The notes under the pieces: model-generated
What the model was told of the DNA's origin: nothing
Database searches by the model: none
The model's input: only the letters and a program-made list of their open reading frames with translations
Translations under genes and position numbers: made by a program
Assembly (NCBI GenBank): GCA_902562285.1
Contig: CACESU010000012.1
Span: 1 to 52,176 of the forward strand
Length of the DNA stretch: 52,176 nt
Source of the DNA: an uncultured Alphaproteobacteria bacterium
GTDB taxonomy: Bacteria > Pseudomonadota > Alphaproteobacteria > Rhodobacterales > Rhodobacteraceae
Direction: 5' to 3'
Part shown: in pieces, positions 17,970-27,380 of the stretch
How the letters are laid out: the number at the start of each line of letters is the position of its first letter
Numbering within the stretch: the first letter of the stretch is position 1

Positions 17970-19148
17970 GTGTTTAATATAGGTATTGTAGGAGCTGGGA
18001 TAGGAGGTCTTTCAGCTGGATTAATGTTAAGAACATCTGGTCATCAAGTTACTATATTTGAAAAACAGCCAGAATCATTTTCATCAGGGGTAGGAATACA
18101 AATTAGTTCTAATGCTATAAGAATTCTTAGAGAGTTTGACTTAGAAGATGACATAATTAAAAGTGGTAATTATCCTCTAGTGGTTGATTGTATAGATGGT
18201 CACAGTGCAAAAAAAATTACTTCTATACCACTTGGAGAATATGCAAAAAAAAAATTTAATGCTGGATTTTATCAGCTTCACAGAAATGATTTAATATCAA
18301 TTTTAAAAAATAAAGCCAATGATATTGGTGTAAAAATACATTATAATAGTGCAATAACAGGTCTATTACAAAATTCATCTAAGGCAACACTTAAATTTGA
18401 GAAAGATCATTTTAATTTTGATTTTGTAATAGGGGCGGATGGTATTAATTCGTTAGTGAGAAAAAAAATTTTCTTTGATAAACCACCAAATTTTTTAAAA
18501 CAAGTTGCATACAGAACTTTAATTCCATCTAAAAAATTACCTGGGTTTTTCTCTCAGGATAAAACTCTTCTTTTTCTTGGCTCAGGTAAACATGTTGTTT
18601 CATATCCTATTAAAGATAAATCTTTAGTAAATTTTGTTTTTTGCATGGACTCCCATAGTTTTTATGATCAAAGTTGGACTAGAGAGGTACCACCATTAGA
18701 GTTAAGTAAAAACTTTTCTAATTTTATCGTGTTAAAGGATGTATTTCAGGAAATCACATCTTTAAAAAAATGGGGATTGTTTGATTATCCTATTTTGAAA
18801 GAGTGGTATAAAAACAGAATACTTCTATTAGGTGATGCTAGTCATCCTATTCTACCCTATCTTGCTCAAGGGGCATCTCAGGCAATTGAAGATTCTTATG
18901 TTTTATATCAATGTATGCAAAATAATTGTGATGAAGATTATTCAACAGATTTCTTAAAAGAGTATTCGTCGATAAGATATTTAAGAGTTAATAAGATAAA
19001 AAAAGCTTCAAAAAAAAATGCGACCTTATACCATTTAAGAAACCCAGTTTTGAGATTAGTTTTCCATTTTTCATTAAAAATGGCAGGTTATTTTCCAAAT
19101 TTTATTTTACAGAGGTTTAGCTGGATTTATTCAGGTGGTCCTATATAA
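17970..19148 (+). CDS. FAD-dependent aromatic-type monooxygenase
   Basis: Group A flavoprotein hydroxylase (PF01494 family), using FAD and NAD(P)H to hydroxylate an aromatic or similar substrate. GAGIGG at 8-13 is the FAD loop, GADGINSLVR near 153 is the DG motif, and GDASHP at about 288-293 is the second FAD motif, followed by QGASQAIEDS. Length is 392 residues. The start is GTG at 17970 with a weak ribosome site. The overall look is closer to salicylate or 3-hydroxybenzoate hydroxylases than to UbiH, but the substrate cannot be assigned and no catabolic genes flank it. It converges on xthA with 2 bases between. Confidence 0.78.
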   Translation: MFNIGIVGAGIGGLSAGLMLRTSGHQVTIFEKQPESFSSGVGIQISSNAIRILREFDLEDDIIKSGNYPLVVDCIDGHSAKKITSIPLGEYAKKKFNAGFYQLHRNDLISILKNKANDIGVKIHYNSAITGLLQNSSKATLKFEKDHFNFDFVIGADGINSLVRKKIFFDKPPNFLKQVAYRTLIPSKKLPGFFSQDKTLLFLGSGKHVVSYPIKDKSLVNFVFCMDSHSFYDQSWTREVPPLELSKNFSNFIVLKDVFQEITSLKKWGLFDYPILKEWYKNRILLLGDASHPILPYLAQGASQAIEDSYVLYQCMQNNCDEDYSTDFLKEYSSIRYLRVNKIKKASKKNATLYHLRNPVLRLVFHFSLKMAGYFPNFILQRFSWIYSGGPI

Positions 19149-19150
19149 CT

Positions 19151-19927
19151 TTATTGAATTGTGTCAATTATAATCCAAATGGGTATATGATCTGATGGTC
19201 GATCTTTAGACCTCATATACTTATCTAATCCAAACGAATTTAATTTATCAGCAGCTAGTGGATTTAGTAAAAAATGATCTATTCTTACCCCCTCATTTTG
19301 TTGCCAGGCACCTCCTTGATAATCCCATTGAGTATAAATATTGGGTTCAGAGGTTTTAAGTCTTAAAGCATCATAAAAGCCTAGATTTAAAATCTTAAAA
19401 AAAATGGATCGGACTTGTTTGTCAAACAAGGCATCATTAGTCCATTTCTGATGTGATTTACAATCAATTTTTTGAGGAATTACATTGAAGTCACCCATGA
19501 TTATAATTGGTTTGCCAAATGATTCCAATTTTTTAATATACTCATATAAAAGGTTCATCCAATTAATTTTATATTCAAATTTATCAGTTCCCAGGGGATT
19601 ACCATTTGGTAGATAAAGGTTGCAAAATAATATTCCATTAATTTCAGCGCTTATCCACCTACTTTGTTTATCATGTTCGTTTCCAATAAAGAAAAAGGAA
19701 GTATTTTTAGTTTCGTATTTTGATAGAATACCACATCCATTATAAGACTTTTGACCATTATATATGAAGCTGTACCCCAAATCAGCAAACATATCTTTTT
19801 CTAATGTATCATTATCAGATTTTAGTTCTTGTAAACCGACTACATCTGGTTTTTCCTTTGCCAACCACTCTCTAAGTAATAGAAGTCTTGCTTTAATACC
19901 ATTAATATTGAAGCTAGCAATTTTCAT
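19151..19927 (-). CDS. xthA: Exodeoxyribonuclease III
   Basis: AP endonuclease and 3'-5' exonuclease of base excision repair. The 258 residues contain the metal ligand E34 in GLQELKSD, GDFNVIP, RIDHFLL and the terminal SDHIPIW with the catalytic His. Size and motif order match ExoIII. It is followed in the alphaproteobacterial order by erpA upstream on the same strand and dgt on the other. Confidence 0.96.
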   Translation of the reverse strand: MKIASFNINGIKARLLLLREWLAKEKPDVVGLQELKSDNDTLEKDMFADLGYSFIYNGQKSYNGCGILSKYETKNTSFFFIGNEHDKQSRWISAEINGILFCNLYLPNGNPLGTDKFEYKINWMNLLYEYIKKLESFGKPIIIMGDFNVIPQKIDCKSHQKWTNDALFDKQVRSIFFKILNLGFYDALRLKTSEPNIYTQWDYQGGAWQQNEGVRIDHFLLNPLAADKLNSFGLDKYMRSKDRPSDHIPIWIIIDTIQ

Positions 19928-19954
19928 ATCTTTTATTATTAAACAAGTTATTAT

Positions 19955-20278
19955 TTAAATTGAAAAACTAGTTCCACATCCACAGGAAGAAGTTGCATTT
20001 GGATTTTCTATTATAAATTTTGATCCAATTAACTCCTCTTTAAAATCTATAACAGCACCAGACAAAAACTCAAGTGAAATTGGATCAATTACAACTCTAC
20101 AGTCATTCTCTGACAAAACTAGGTCATCTTCTTTTATATTACTTTCCATTGATATTTCATATTGAAAACCAGAACATCCGCCTCCTTCAACAGCAACTCT
20201 TAGACATTTGTTACCTCCAATAAGCATAATCTTGTTAAACGCATTAGCAGTTACTTTAGGTGGAATTTTAACTTTCAT
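19955..20278 (-). CDS. erpA: Iron-sulphur cluster insertion protein (A-type carrier, ErpA-like)
   Basis: A-type carrier that hands Fe-S clusters to target proteins. The three cluster cysteines are C35 in GGGCSGFQY and C99 and C101 in SSCGCGTSF. I prefer the ATG at 20278 (107 residues) because GAGAAA lies six bases upstream; an ATG six codons earlier is possible. The gene is upstream of xthA and divergent from dgt, an arrangement common in alphaproteobacteria. IscA is the alternative name; sequence alone does not separate them here. Confidence 0.92.
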   Translation of the reverse strand: MKVKIPPKVTANAFNKIMLIGGNKCLRVAVEGGGCSGFQYEISMESNIKEDDLVLSENDCRVVIDPISLEFLSGAVIDFKEELIGSKFIIENPNATSSCGCGTSFSI

Positions 20279-20352
20279 TGATTTCTCTGCATACAATAAT
20301 TAATGAATAATGTAATGCTAAGGAACATTAGTTACAAGGAGTTTTTAAAAAA

Positions 20353-21483
20353 ATGGAAAGCTACGCAATACTACCTGCTCAATCCAAAGGTAGAGAATAT
20401 CCAGTCGAACCTTCTAATTATGGATCTGTTTTCCAAAGAGACAGAGATAGAATTTTGCACTGTGGTTCTTTCAGAAAATTACAATTTAAGACGCAAGTTT
20501 TTTTGGAAAATAAAGGAGATTATTATAGGACTAGGTTAACCCATACTTTAGAAGTCGCACAAATTGCTAGAACAGTCTCAAAAGAATTAGGGGTAAATTC
20601 AGAATTATCAGAAGCTATAGCTTTGGCTCATGATTTAGGTCACCCACCTTTTGGCCATACTGGGGAGGAAGAATTAAATAATCTACTCATAGACGAAGGA
20701 GGATTTGATCATAATATCCAGACTCTAAAAATTGTAACAAAACTAGAGAAAATGTATGCATCACACCCAGGATTAAACCTCACAATTGAAACATTAGATG
20801 GAATAATAAAACACAACGGACCTTTAAAAAGTATTAATCAATATATAACTGAAAATATCAAAAATTTAAAGAAATTTAACTTTGAGAAATCACCAAGTAT
20901 AGAGGCTCAGATTGCTGCTATATCTGATGATATTGCTTATAATAGTCATGACTTAGAGGATGGATTACGTGCTGGTTTTTTTAATTTATCCGACATTAAA
21001 TCACTTCCTATAGTAGAAGAAGCATATCAAACAGTAGAAAAAAAATATAAATCTGTAAATTATAAAACCAAATGTTACGAAATTATTCGATACTTTCTAA
21101 ATTATTTGGTAACGAACTTGATTGAGGAAAGTTCAAATAGATTAAAACTAATAAAAGATAAAAACTTAAAAAGTTTTAGAAATGAGAAATTGAGATTAAT
21201 AGATTTAAGTAACAATACTAAGAAGGATTTGGAAATTATAAGTAAATATCTTTTTGAAAATATGTATCGAAGCAAAGAAGTTATTTTTGAAAGAAAAAAA
21301 AGTTCAAAAGTTATAATGGATCTTTTTAATTTTTATAATACTAATCTCAATTTACTGCCCTATGATTGGCAAAAAAAAATTAAATATTCTAACTCAGAAT
21401 CTCCAAAAAGGATTATTGGTGATTATATCTCTGGTATGACTGATAGGTTTGCTATAAACCAGCATACAGTATTAGTTAATTAA
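20353..21483 (+). CDS. dgt: Deoxyguanosinetriphosphate triphosphohydrolase-like HD protein
   Basis: HD-domain dNTP triphosphohydrolase that releases tripolyphosphate from deoxynucleotides and helps control dNTP pools. H64 in RLTHTLEV and H93-D94 in ALAHDLGHPPFGH are the metal-binding HD motif. The 376 residues fit the short alphaproteobacterial type rather than the 505-residue E. coli enzyme. AAGGAG lies about 12 bases before the ATG. argS follows after 33 bases. Confidence 0.95.
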   Translation: MESYAILPAQSKGREYPVEPSNYGSVFQRDRDRILHCGSFRKLQFKTQVFLENKGDYYRTRLTHTLEVAQIARTVSKELGVNSELSEAIALAHDLGHPPFGHTGEEELNNLLIDEGGFDHNIQTLKIVTKLEKMYASHPGLNLTIETLDGIIKHNGPLKSINQYITENIKNLKKFNFEKSPSIEAQIAAISDDIAYNSHDLEDGLRAGFFNLSDIKSLPIVEEAYQTVEKKYKSVNYKTKCYEIIRYFLNYLVTNLIEESSNRLKLIKDKNLKSFRNEKLRLIDLSNNTKKDLEIISKYLFENMYRSKEVIFERKKSSKVIMDLFNFYNTNLNLLPYDWQKKIKYSNSESPKRIIGDYISGMTDRFAINQHTVLVN

Positions 21484-21516
21484 TCAAGTGGTTCTTTTTA
21501 ACATTGGATATAAACT

Positions 21517-23262
21517 ATGGAAATATTAAGTATTTTAAGAAATAAAGTTATATCAGCAGTAGAACTACTAGAAAAACAAAAAATATTACCATCTGATCTC
21601 AACAAATCTTTAATCACAATTGAAAAACCAAAAGATGAGAGTTTTGGTGAACTTTCTACAAATGTATCTATGGTTTTAGCTAAAGACGCTAGAATTAAAC
21701 CAAGAGATTTAGCCATTAAAATAGTAGATATATTAAAAAAAGACGAAATAATTAGCAGTGCTGAAATAGCAGGACCTGGATTTATTAATTTCAGAATTTA
21801 CAAAAAATTTTGGTTTAAACTAATAAAACAAATTCTGGAAGATGGAGAAAAATTTGGTTTTACAAATATTGGTGATAATAAAACAGTAAATATAGAATTT
21901 GTGTCAGCAAATCCTACTGGTCCTCTTCATGTAGGGCATACAAGAGGAGCGATATTTGGTGACGTATTGGCTAATCTATTAGAAAGTGTTGGGTTTATTG
22001 TTACTAGAGAATATTACATTAATGACGCTGGTACTCAGATAGATTCACTTGCTAGATCTGCACATTCTAGATACCAAGAAGCTTTAGGAAAAAATTATAG
22101 TGAAACTGAAAATGAATATCCTGGAGATTATTTAAAAAAAGTAGGCCAAAGGTTAAAAGATGAATTTGAAGAAACACTCTCATCTATAGATGATAATTCT
22201 AATTTAGAAAAAATTAAAGAATACACTGTCAAAATTATGATTGATGAAATCAAGAAAGACTTATTGGCTCTCGGTGTTGTAATGGATAGTTTTGTTTTTG
22301 AAAGCTCACTTTATAAAAACGGGAAAGTTCAAGAGGCAATAGATCATCTTTCTAGATTAGGTTTGATTTATAGAGGAGTACTTGAAAAACCTAAAGGAAG
22401 TGAAGCCTCAGATTGGGTAGAAAGAGAACAAGATTTGTTCAAATCTACTTTGTTTGGAGATGATATAGATCGTCCTATAAAAAAAATAGATGGTAGTTGG
22501 ACTTATTTTGCTCCAGACATTGCTTATCACTATGACAAAATTAAAAGGAATTTCGATGAAATAATAGACATATTTGGAGCTGACCATAGTGGATATACCG
22601 CTAGAATGAAAGCCATTGTGAAGGCACTTTCTGAAGGTAAAAAAGAATTAAAAATAAAACTTTGTCAACTTGTAAAATTATATAAAAATGGTAAACCAGT
22701 AAAAATGTCAAAAAGAGCAGGTACTTACATTACTCTTGGAGATTTACTAGATGAAGTAGGAAAAGATTCGATAAGATTTCTTTTCCTAATGCGAAAAAAT
22801 GATGCCCCATTAGATTTTGATTTTTCTAAGGCTATAGATCAAACAAAAGATAATCCTGTTTTTTATGTTCAATATGCGAATGCCAGAATATTTTCAATAT
22901 TAAAAAGAGCAAAATCTTTGAAAATTATAGTAAATGATAAAACTTTATTTAGCACTAATTTAAATAAATTATCAACTGATAGTGAGGTATCAATCATCAG
23001 GAAACTTGCTGAATGGCCAAATGTAATATTTTTTTCAGTATCTAGATATGAGCCACATCGTGTAGCTTTTTATTTATATGAGTTAGCACAACTTTTTCAC
23101 AGCTTACAAAGCCTAGGCAAAATAGATCATACTATGAAGTTTATAGTTGAGGATGACGTGCAATTAACTTATGCAAGGCTTGCCTTAATTAGATCAATTC
23201 AAATAGTTATAGTTTCAGGATTAAAAATATTAGGAGTTAAACCAATAGATGAAATGTTGTAA
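21517..23262 (+). CDS. argS: Arginyl-tRNA synthetase
   Basis: Class I synthetase that charges tRNA(Arg). The HIGH element is HVGH at 138-141 in SANPTGPLHVGHTRG, and the KMSKS-type loop is KMSKR at about 396-400. The N-terminal additive domain and C-terminal DALR-type anticodon domain are both present in 581 residues. It sits in the order dgt-argS-SPOR-scpA-scpB on one strand. Confidence 0.98.
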   Translation: MEILSILRNKVISAVELLEKQKILPSDLNKSLITIEKPKDESFGELSTNVSMVLAKDARIKPRDLAIKIVDILKKDEIISSAEIAGPGFINFRIYKKFWFKLIKQILEDGEKFGFTNIGDNKTVNIEFVSANPTGPLHVGHTRGAIFGDVLANLLESVGFIVTREYYINDAGTQIDSLARSAHSRYQEALGKNYSETENEYPGDYLKKVGQRLKDEFEETLSSIDDNSNLEKIKEYTVKIMIDEIKKDLLALGVVMDSFVFESSLYKNGKVQEAIDHLSRLGLIYRGVLEKPKGSEASDWVEREQDLFKSTLFGDDIDRPIKKIDGSWTYFAPDIAYHYDKIKRNFDEIIDIFGADHSGYTARMKAIVKALSEGKKELKIKLCQLVKLYKNGKPVKMSKRAGTYITLGDLLDEVGKDSIRFLFLMRKNDAPLDFDFSKAIDQTKDNPVFYVQYANARIFSILKRAKSLKIIVNDKTLFSTNLNKLSTDSEVSIIRKLAEWPNVIFFSVSRYEPHRVAFYLYELAQLFHSLQSLGKIDHTMKFIVEDDVQLTYARLALIRSIQIVIVSGLKILGVKPIDEML

Positions 23263-23315
23263 AATTATAAAACTTATATTAATATAAAAAAAAATAATAT
23301 AGAGCAGTTTTAATA

Positions 23316-23984
23316 TTGAGGCACATTTTGGTTGACCAAGAATTACAGGTAAGTCCAAATAGAAATAAATATTTAGTAATTAAGTTTATTGGATTCTGTT
23401 TATCTACAATGATTATTTATTTTATGGTTATTTGGACAGTAGAATTGAGTAAAGTAGAAATAGAAGATTTACCAGTTATTTCTGTTTTGAATGAAAATTT
23501 CAAAACATCTACAAAAAATGGGCATGCTGAGATAGAGAATTTAGATTTTTCCGTAAACATATTGAAAGAAGGTAAGCTCATCGAGGATTATAAAAATCAT
23601 AAATTACAAAATACAATGGAACCAAATTTATTAGAAGATGAAAAAGCAGTTTCATTAGATATGGAAGAAGCTCTTCAAAATTCTATTTCTCAAGCATTAA
23701 AAAGTCTAGAAAATCTTGAAATAATCTCTTCAGAAAAATCTTTTTACTTGTATTTAGGGTCTTTTGAAAATCAGGAAAATGCATATAAAAAGTTATCAGA
23801 AATTAAGAAAATTGATAAAATTAAGTTAATTACAGATTTTTCAATAGTAAAAAAAATATCAAGCGATAATAAAAGTAGCTACAGTGTAATATCTAGTAAT
23901 AGTTTTTTTCATGAAAAAGCTTTAGATTATTGTAATGATATTTCTTCTCATAATTTAAAATGTAAAATTATATCGGATTTATGA
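23316..23984 (+). CDS. SPOR-domain membrane protein
   Basis: A bitopic membrane protein with a C-terminal peptidoglycan-binding SPOR domain, a family that marks septal, denuded peptidoglycan. One membrane helix spans about 19-41, followed by an acidic linker and the SPOR domain at about 142-222, starting at SFYLYLGSFENQ. The start is uncertain: TTG at 23316, or TTG at 23328 with GAGG about 7 bases before it. Position between argS and scpA is typical of alphaproteobacteria, although the nagZ gene usually found next is absent. Confidence 0.82.
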   Translation: MRHILVDQELQVSPNRNKYLVIKFIGFCLSTMIIYFMVIWTVELSKVEIEDLPVISVLNENFKTSTKNGHAEIENLDFSVNILKEGKLIEDYKNHKLQNTMEPNLLEDEKAVSLDMEEALQNSISQALKSLENLEIISSEKSFYLYLGSFENQENAYKKLSEIKKIDKIKLITDFSIVKKISSDNKSSYSVISSNSFFHEKALDYCNDISSHNLKCKIISDL

Positions 23985-23988
23985 ATAA

Positions 23989-24744
23989 ATGCTTCAACAT
24001 AATATTAAACAAGATAAATTTATTGTTGATCTAAAAGGTTTTGATGGGCCTCTCGAACTTTTATTGTCCCTAGCACAAAAACAAAAAGTCGATTTAAAAG
24101 AGATTTCAATAACAGAATTAGTTGATCAATACTTATTTTTTATAAAAAATGTTAGCAAGCTTAAATTGGAATTGGCGGCAGAATATTTGATGATGGCTTC
24201 TTTTTTAACATATTTAAAAAGTAGAATTTTATTACCTAAGGATTGTCTTGAAGATGAATTATCTGCATCTGAGATGGAAAAAAATCTTGCATTTAAATTA
24301 AAAAGACTGTCAGAAATTAAAAATTGTACAGATGAACTTTTTTTAAAACCAAAATTGGGTATAGACTTTTTCAAAAGAGGTTTTTACGAGAATTCGGATA
24401 AACAGATTGTTAAGAAGTTAGATGCTTCTTTGATTGATATATTGCGCGCTTTTGCAAAAATTAATAGTAAAAAAATTTTTTCACCATTAAGATTTATTAG
24501 AGAATCTATCTTTAAAATTGATGATGCACTTAAGTCTATCCTAGGTTTTATTAATAGAGGTAAAAAATGGACTCTTTTACATGAAATAATCCCTAAGGAC
24601 TGGAGAGGTAGTAAAGTAAAAGTAAGATCAGCAATAGCTACTACTTTTGCAGCATCATTGGAGTTAGCTAAATCGGGAGATTGTCTCTTAGAACAAAGTT
24701 CTCCATTCAAATCCCTAAAAATAAAAAGCAAAGAGAGAGGATAA
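23989..24744 (+). CDS. scpA: Segregation and condensation protein A (kleisin)
   Basis: Kleisin subunit that bridges SMC heads and recruits ScpB in chromosome condensation. The N-terminal SMC-neck motif FDGPLELLLSLAQKQKVDL lies at about 19-37, and the C-terminal winged helix ends in VKVRSAIATTFAASLELAKSG. Length is 251 residues. It starts 5 bases after the SPOR gene stop and ends 2 bases before scpB. Confidence 0.95.
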   Translation: MLQHNIKQDKFIVDLKGFDGPLELLLSLAQKQKVDLKEISITELVDQYLFFIKNVSKLKLELAAEYLMMASFLTYLKSRILLPKDCLEDELSASEMEKNLAFKLKRLSEIKNCTDELFLKPKLGIDFFKRGFYENSDKQIVKKLDASLIDILRAFAKINSKKIFSPLRFIRESIFKIDDALKSILGFINRGKKWTLLHEIIPKDWRGSKVKVRSAIATTFAASLELAKSGDCLLEQSSPFKSLKIKSKERG

Positions 24745-24746
24745 AA

Positions 24747-25334
24747 ATGAATTTCATCAATAAAAATGAAAATAAAAGTTTTTCAGGCTCTCAAGATGAT
24801 TTACCTGACATTAAAAAAAAATTTAAGCTTGAAGATGAGAAAATTCTTGAAGCTATTATATTTGCTTCTAAAGAACCAGTAAATATTAATGATCTGAAAA
24901 AATCATGCCCATTTATTGAGGATATAAATGCATCTTTGAAGAATTTAACTAATTTTTATAGTAATCGTGCAGTAAATCTGGTTAAAATAAAAAATACATA
25001 TGCATTTAGAACCTTACCATATTATAGTAATCATATAACACAAACAGTTGAAAAAAAAGTGAAATTATCTAAAGCTGCTAAAGAGACCTTAGCAGTTATT
25101 GCTTATCATCAACCAGTTACAAGAACAGAAATTGAGGATATTAGAGGTGTAAGTTTATATAAAGGATTAATGGATACTTTATTAGATTCTAAGTGGGTTA
25201 ATATTGGTCAAAGAAGGGATACTCCAGGAATGCCAGTTACATATATTACAACCAATGATTTTCTTGATCATTTTGGATTAAATACAGAAAAGGATTTACC
25301 GAATTACAAAGAATTAAAAGAAGCTGGTTTTTAG
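24747..25334 (+). CDS. scpB: Segregation and condensation protein B
   Basis: Winged-helix partner of ScpA in the SMC complex. I start at the ATG at 24747, directly after AGAGAGAGG, giving 195 residues; the in-frame ATG at 24681 lies inside scpA. The diagnostic motif ETLAVIAYHQPVTRTEIEDIRG is present in the second winged helix. A tat gene cluster, often next in alphaproteobacteria, is missing here; dcd converges instead after 56 bases. Confidence 0.95.
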   Translation: MNFINKNENKSFSGSQDDLPDIKKKFKLEDEKILEAIIFASKEPVNINDLKKSCPFIEDINASLKNLTNFYSNRAVNLVKIKNTYAFRTLPYYSNHITQTVEKKVKLSKAAKETLAVIAYHQPVTRTEIEDIRGVSLYKGLMDTLLDSKWVNIGQRRDTPGMPVTYITTNDFLDHFGLNTEKDLPNYKELKEAGF

Positions 25335-25337
25335 CTG

Positions 25338-25363
25338 ATTTTAAAAGTGAAGCATTTTAAAAT
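25338..25363. terminator. AT-only inverted repeat between convergent scpB and dcd
   Basis: ATTTTAAAA at 25338-25346 and its reverse complement at 25355-25363 enclose an 8-base loop. It sits between two converging genes and could act in both directions, but it has no GC pairs and no clear T-run, so it is weak as an intrinsic terminator. Confidence 0.3.
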
Positions 25364-25390
25364 TTAGAATATAAAACTTGAAAAACCATA

Positions 25391-26455
25391 TCAAGTCTTG
25401 AAGTGTTTTGACAATTTCAATCCTTGTCCTTGGTAATTTGATTTTAGTGTTTTACCGTATATAAGGTCTGGTTGCTCTAACATATTTTCAAATATTAATT
25501 GTCCCATGTTTTGTCCATGTTCTAAAATAAAAGGGGTATCATGACATCTTACTTCTAAAACTGCTCTTGATTTTTGAGTGTTGTCAGAACTATAACCAAA
25601 TCCCGGATCAAAAAATCCTGCGTAGTGTACTCTGAATTCGCCAATTAATGGTAGGTATGGTGCCATTTCAGCTGCTTGATTTGGGGCTATACTTACGAAC
25701 TCTCTACTGCTTAATATATAGAAAGCTCCTGGATCCAATACTATTTGGTTTTTGTTTGGTATGATTTTTTCCCAATAATCTTCGATTTGGTAATAATTTA
25801 TCTTACTTAAATCAATTAAATCAGTATGTGGTTTTGCTCGATATCCTATAAAACTATTATTATTACAACTTAAGTTGATAGAAAAATTCTTTGGTGTAAA
25901 TGCGCTTTTTTTTATTTTGTTTTGATTAGTTATACAAGACTGGTATAATTTGAATCTTATTTGATTTAATTTAATATCTTCTTTAGCAAATACTGAAAAG
26001 GAGTTTGGTGCAATTTCAGCGTACAGTGGTCCTTCGTAGCCTCTTATTACTCTATCAAATTCAGTACAATAATTACTTATTAGTCTAGTAAATAAATCTA
26101 ATCTACCTGTTGAACTTTTAGCGTTAGCAAACCCTTCAATGTTATCTGGTAGATTTAAAGCTTCCTTTAGCTCTACCAAATAAACTGAACCTTTTTCTAA
26201 AATGTAACCACTTGATAAATCAATTTCGTGCATTGCAAATTCGGATATACAAGAACTAACAGTTCTTTTTATCCCTGGTAGAAATGAGGCTCGCATACGC
26301 CATGCTTTTGGTCCTAAACGAAGATCCATACTCGATGGTTGTATTTGTTCATTTTCAAATTTCGTATTAGAGAAAATTTGCTGATTTTGTAATAAGTTTC
26401 TTATTTTTTGAGATGGGAGTACATATTTATAAATCGTATGTTCATTTGAACACAT
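25391..26455 (-). CDS. dcd: 2'-deoxycytidine 5'-triphosphate deaminase (long form)
   Basis: Deaminates dCTP to dUTP for thymidylate synthesis. The 354 residues are about twice the size of the E. coli enzyme and match the two-domain alphaproteobacterial form (PF06559). The N-terminal copy shows SSTGRLDLFTR; the C-terminal half contains HYAGFFDPGFGY and the ending QGQGLKLSKHF. The ATG is preceded by GAGG about 8 bases upstream. It lies downstream of the tRNA-Pro gene on the same strand. Confidence 0.93.
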   Translation of the reverse strand: MCSNEHTIYKYVLPSQKIRNLLQNQQIFSNTKFENEQIQPSSMDLRLGPKAWRMRASFLPGIKRTVSSCISEFAMHEIDLSSGYILEKGSVYLVELKEALNLPDNIEGFANAKSSTGRLDLFTRLISNYCTEFDRVIRGYEGPLYAEIAPNSFSVFAKEDIKLNQIRFKLYQSCITNQNKIKKSAFTPKNFSINLSCNNNSFIGYRAKPHTDLIDLSKINYYQIEDYWEKIIPNKNQIVLDPGAFYILSSREFVSIAPNQAAEMAPYLPLIGEFRVHYAGFFDPGFGYSSDNTQKSRAVLEVRCHDTPFILEHGQNMGQLIFENMLEQPDLIYGKTLKSNYQGQGLKLSKHFKT

Positions 26456-26473
26456 ATTTTTTTCCTCACAAAA

Positions 26474-26550
26474 TGGTCGGGCTAGCGAGATTCGAACTCA
26501 CGACCTCTCGTCCCCCAGACGAACGCGCTACCAGACTGCGCTATAGCCCG
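26474..26550 (-). tRNA. tRNA-Pro (anticodon GGG)
   Basis: On the minus strand a 77-base cloverleaf folds: acceptor CGGGCTA pairs with TAGCCCG, a D-arm with GCGCAGTCTGGTAGCGC, an anticodon stem with loop CTGGGGG (anticodon GGG), and a T-arm with GTTCGAATC. The 3' CCA is encoded (26474-26476). It reads CCC and CCU proline codons. Its position after merR is the usual alphaproteobacterial one. Confidence 0.97.
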
Positions 26551-26576
26551 TAATTTATTTATTTTTTACGAATATT

Positions 26577-27011
26577 TCATAAATCATTTAATATCCTACT
26601 TTCAATTCTTGACTTTAAAAAATCTAATTTATTAATAAATTCAATTATTTTTTCTTTGTCAATTTTAGATTTCTGAATATTAATCTTTTTCGAAATATTT
26701 TCTTTTTTTTGTAAATTTGAATTATTATCTCTTATATCTTTGCCAATATTTGTAATGAAATTAATACCGTTCTCTTTAATTAATCTTTTCACACCATTTA
26801 TCGTCAATCCATCAACATGTAAAAGTTTTTTTATGCCAAATATAAATAATATATCGTTTGGTCGATAAAACCTTCTACCACCGGCTCTTTTCAAGGGTTT
26901 GATTTGTGTAAATTTACTTTCCCAAAATCTTAAAACATGAGAAGGTAAAGATAACATTTCAGATGCTTCTGAGATTGTTCTAAAAGCTTCAGGTGATTTT
27001 TCAATAACCAA
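26577..27011 (-). CDS. MerR family transcriptional regulator (ihfA-linked type)
   Basis: DNA-binding protein with an N-terminal MerR winged helix: [25 protein letters not shown] at about 9-33 and [11 protein letters not shown] at 42-52. The 144 residues end in a charged helix instead of an effector domain. The apparent start is TTG at 27011, which matches the N-terminus of relatives ([11 protein letters not shown]). It follows ihfA by 14 bases, as in many alphaproteobacteria. Its targets are unknown. Confidence 0.88.
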   Translation of the reverse strand: MVIEKSPEAFRTISEASEMLSLPSHVLRFWESKFTQIKPLKRAGGRRFYRPNDILFIFGIKKLLHVDGLTINGVKRLIKENGINFITNIGKDIRDNNSNLQKKENISKKINIQKSKIDKEKIIEFINKLDFLKSRIESRILNDL

Positions 27012-27025
27012 ATAAAATAACCAAA

Positions 27026-27331
27026 TTAGTTGTTTTGGTTCCCTTCGTTAATCTTTTCTTTCATTATTTGAGAGGATTTAAATGTTACCACTTTTCTAGC
27101 AATTATTGGTGCTTCTATACCAGTTTTAGGATTCCTACCAATTCTTTCTTTTTTTTGTTTACAAGAAAAAGTACCAAAAGATGATATTTTTACGTTTTCA
27201 CCCTCTACTAAAGCCTTTAGTATATGTTCTAAAACTTCATCTACTAATTGCATAGATTCGTGTCTAGAAAGACCTACCTCTCGTACTACTGCGTCAGACA
27301 GTTCCAACCTTGTGAGACTATTGTTACTCAT
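27026..27331 (-). CDS. ihfA: Integration host factor subunit alpha
   Basis: DNA-bending HU/IHF-family protein. I start at the ATG at 27331, with AGGA five bases upstream, giving 101 residues; an ATG four codons earlier is possible. The beta-arm motif [12 protein letters not shown] contains the intercalating Pro (P68), and the helical core is [16 protein letters not shown]. It lies between plsX and merR, where fabH would normally separate it from plsX. Confidence 0.95.
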   Translation of the reverse strand: MSNNSLTRLELSDAVVREVGLSRHESMQLVDEVLEHILKALVEGENVKISSFGTFSCKQKKERIGRNPKTGIEAPIIARKVVTFKSSQIMKEKINEGNQNN

Positions 27332-27350
27332 ATTATTCCTCATTAATAAA

Positions 27351-27380
27351 ATGATATTTTAAATAATAACTTAGTGTCAA
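27351..27380 (-). promoter_or_regulatory. Predicted sigma-70 type promoter of ihfA
   Basis: On the minus strand a perfect -35 TTGACA (27375-27380) and a -10 TATCAT (27351-27356) are separated by 18 bases. The likely transcript start, near 27344, gives a very short leader that still holds the AGGA ribosome site before the ATG at 27331. Confidence 0.6.

Noticed and set aside
20303-20539. Open frame of 78 codons overlapping the start of dgt
   Set aside because: Different frame from dgt, which is strongly conserved; a shadow frame.
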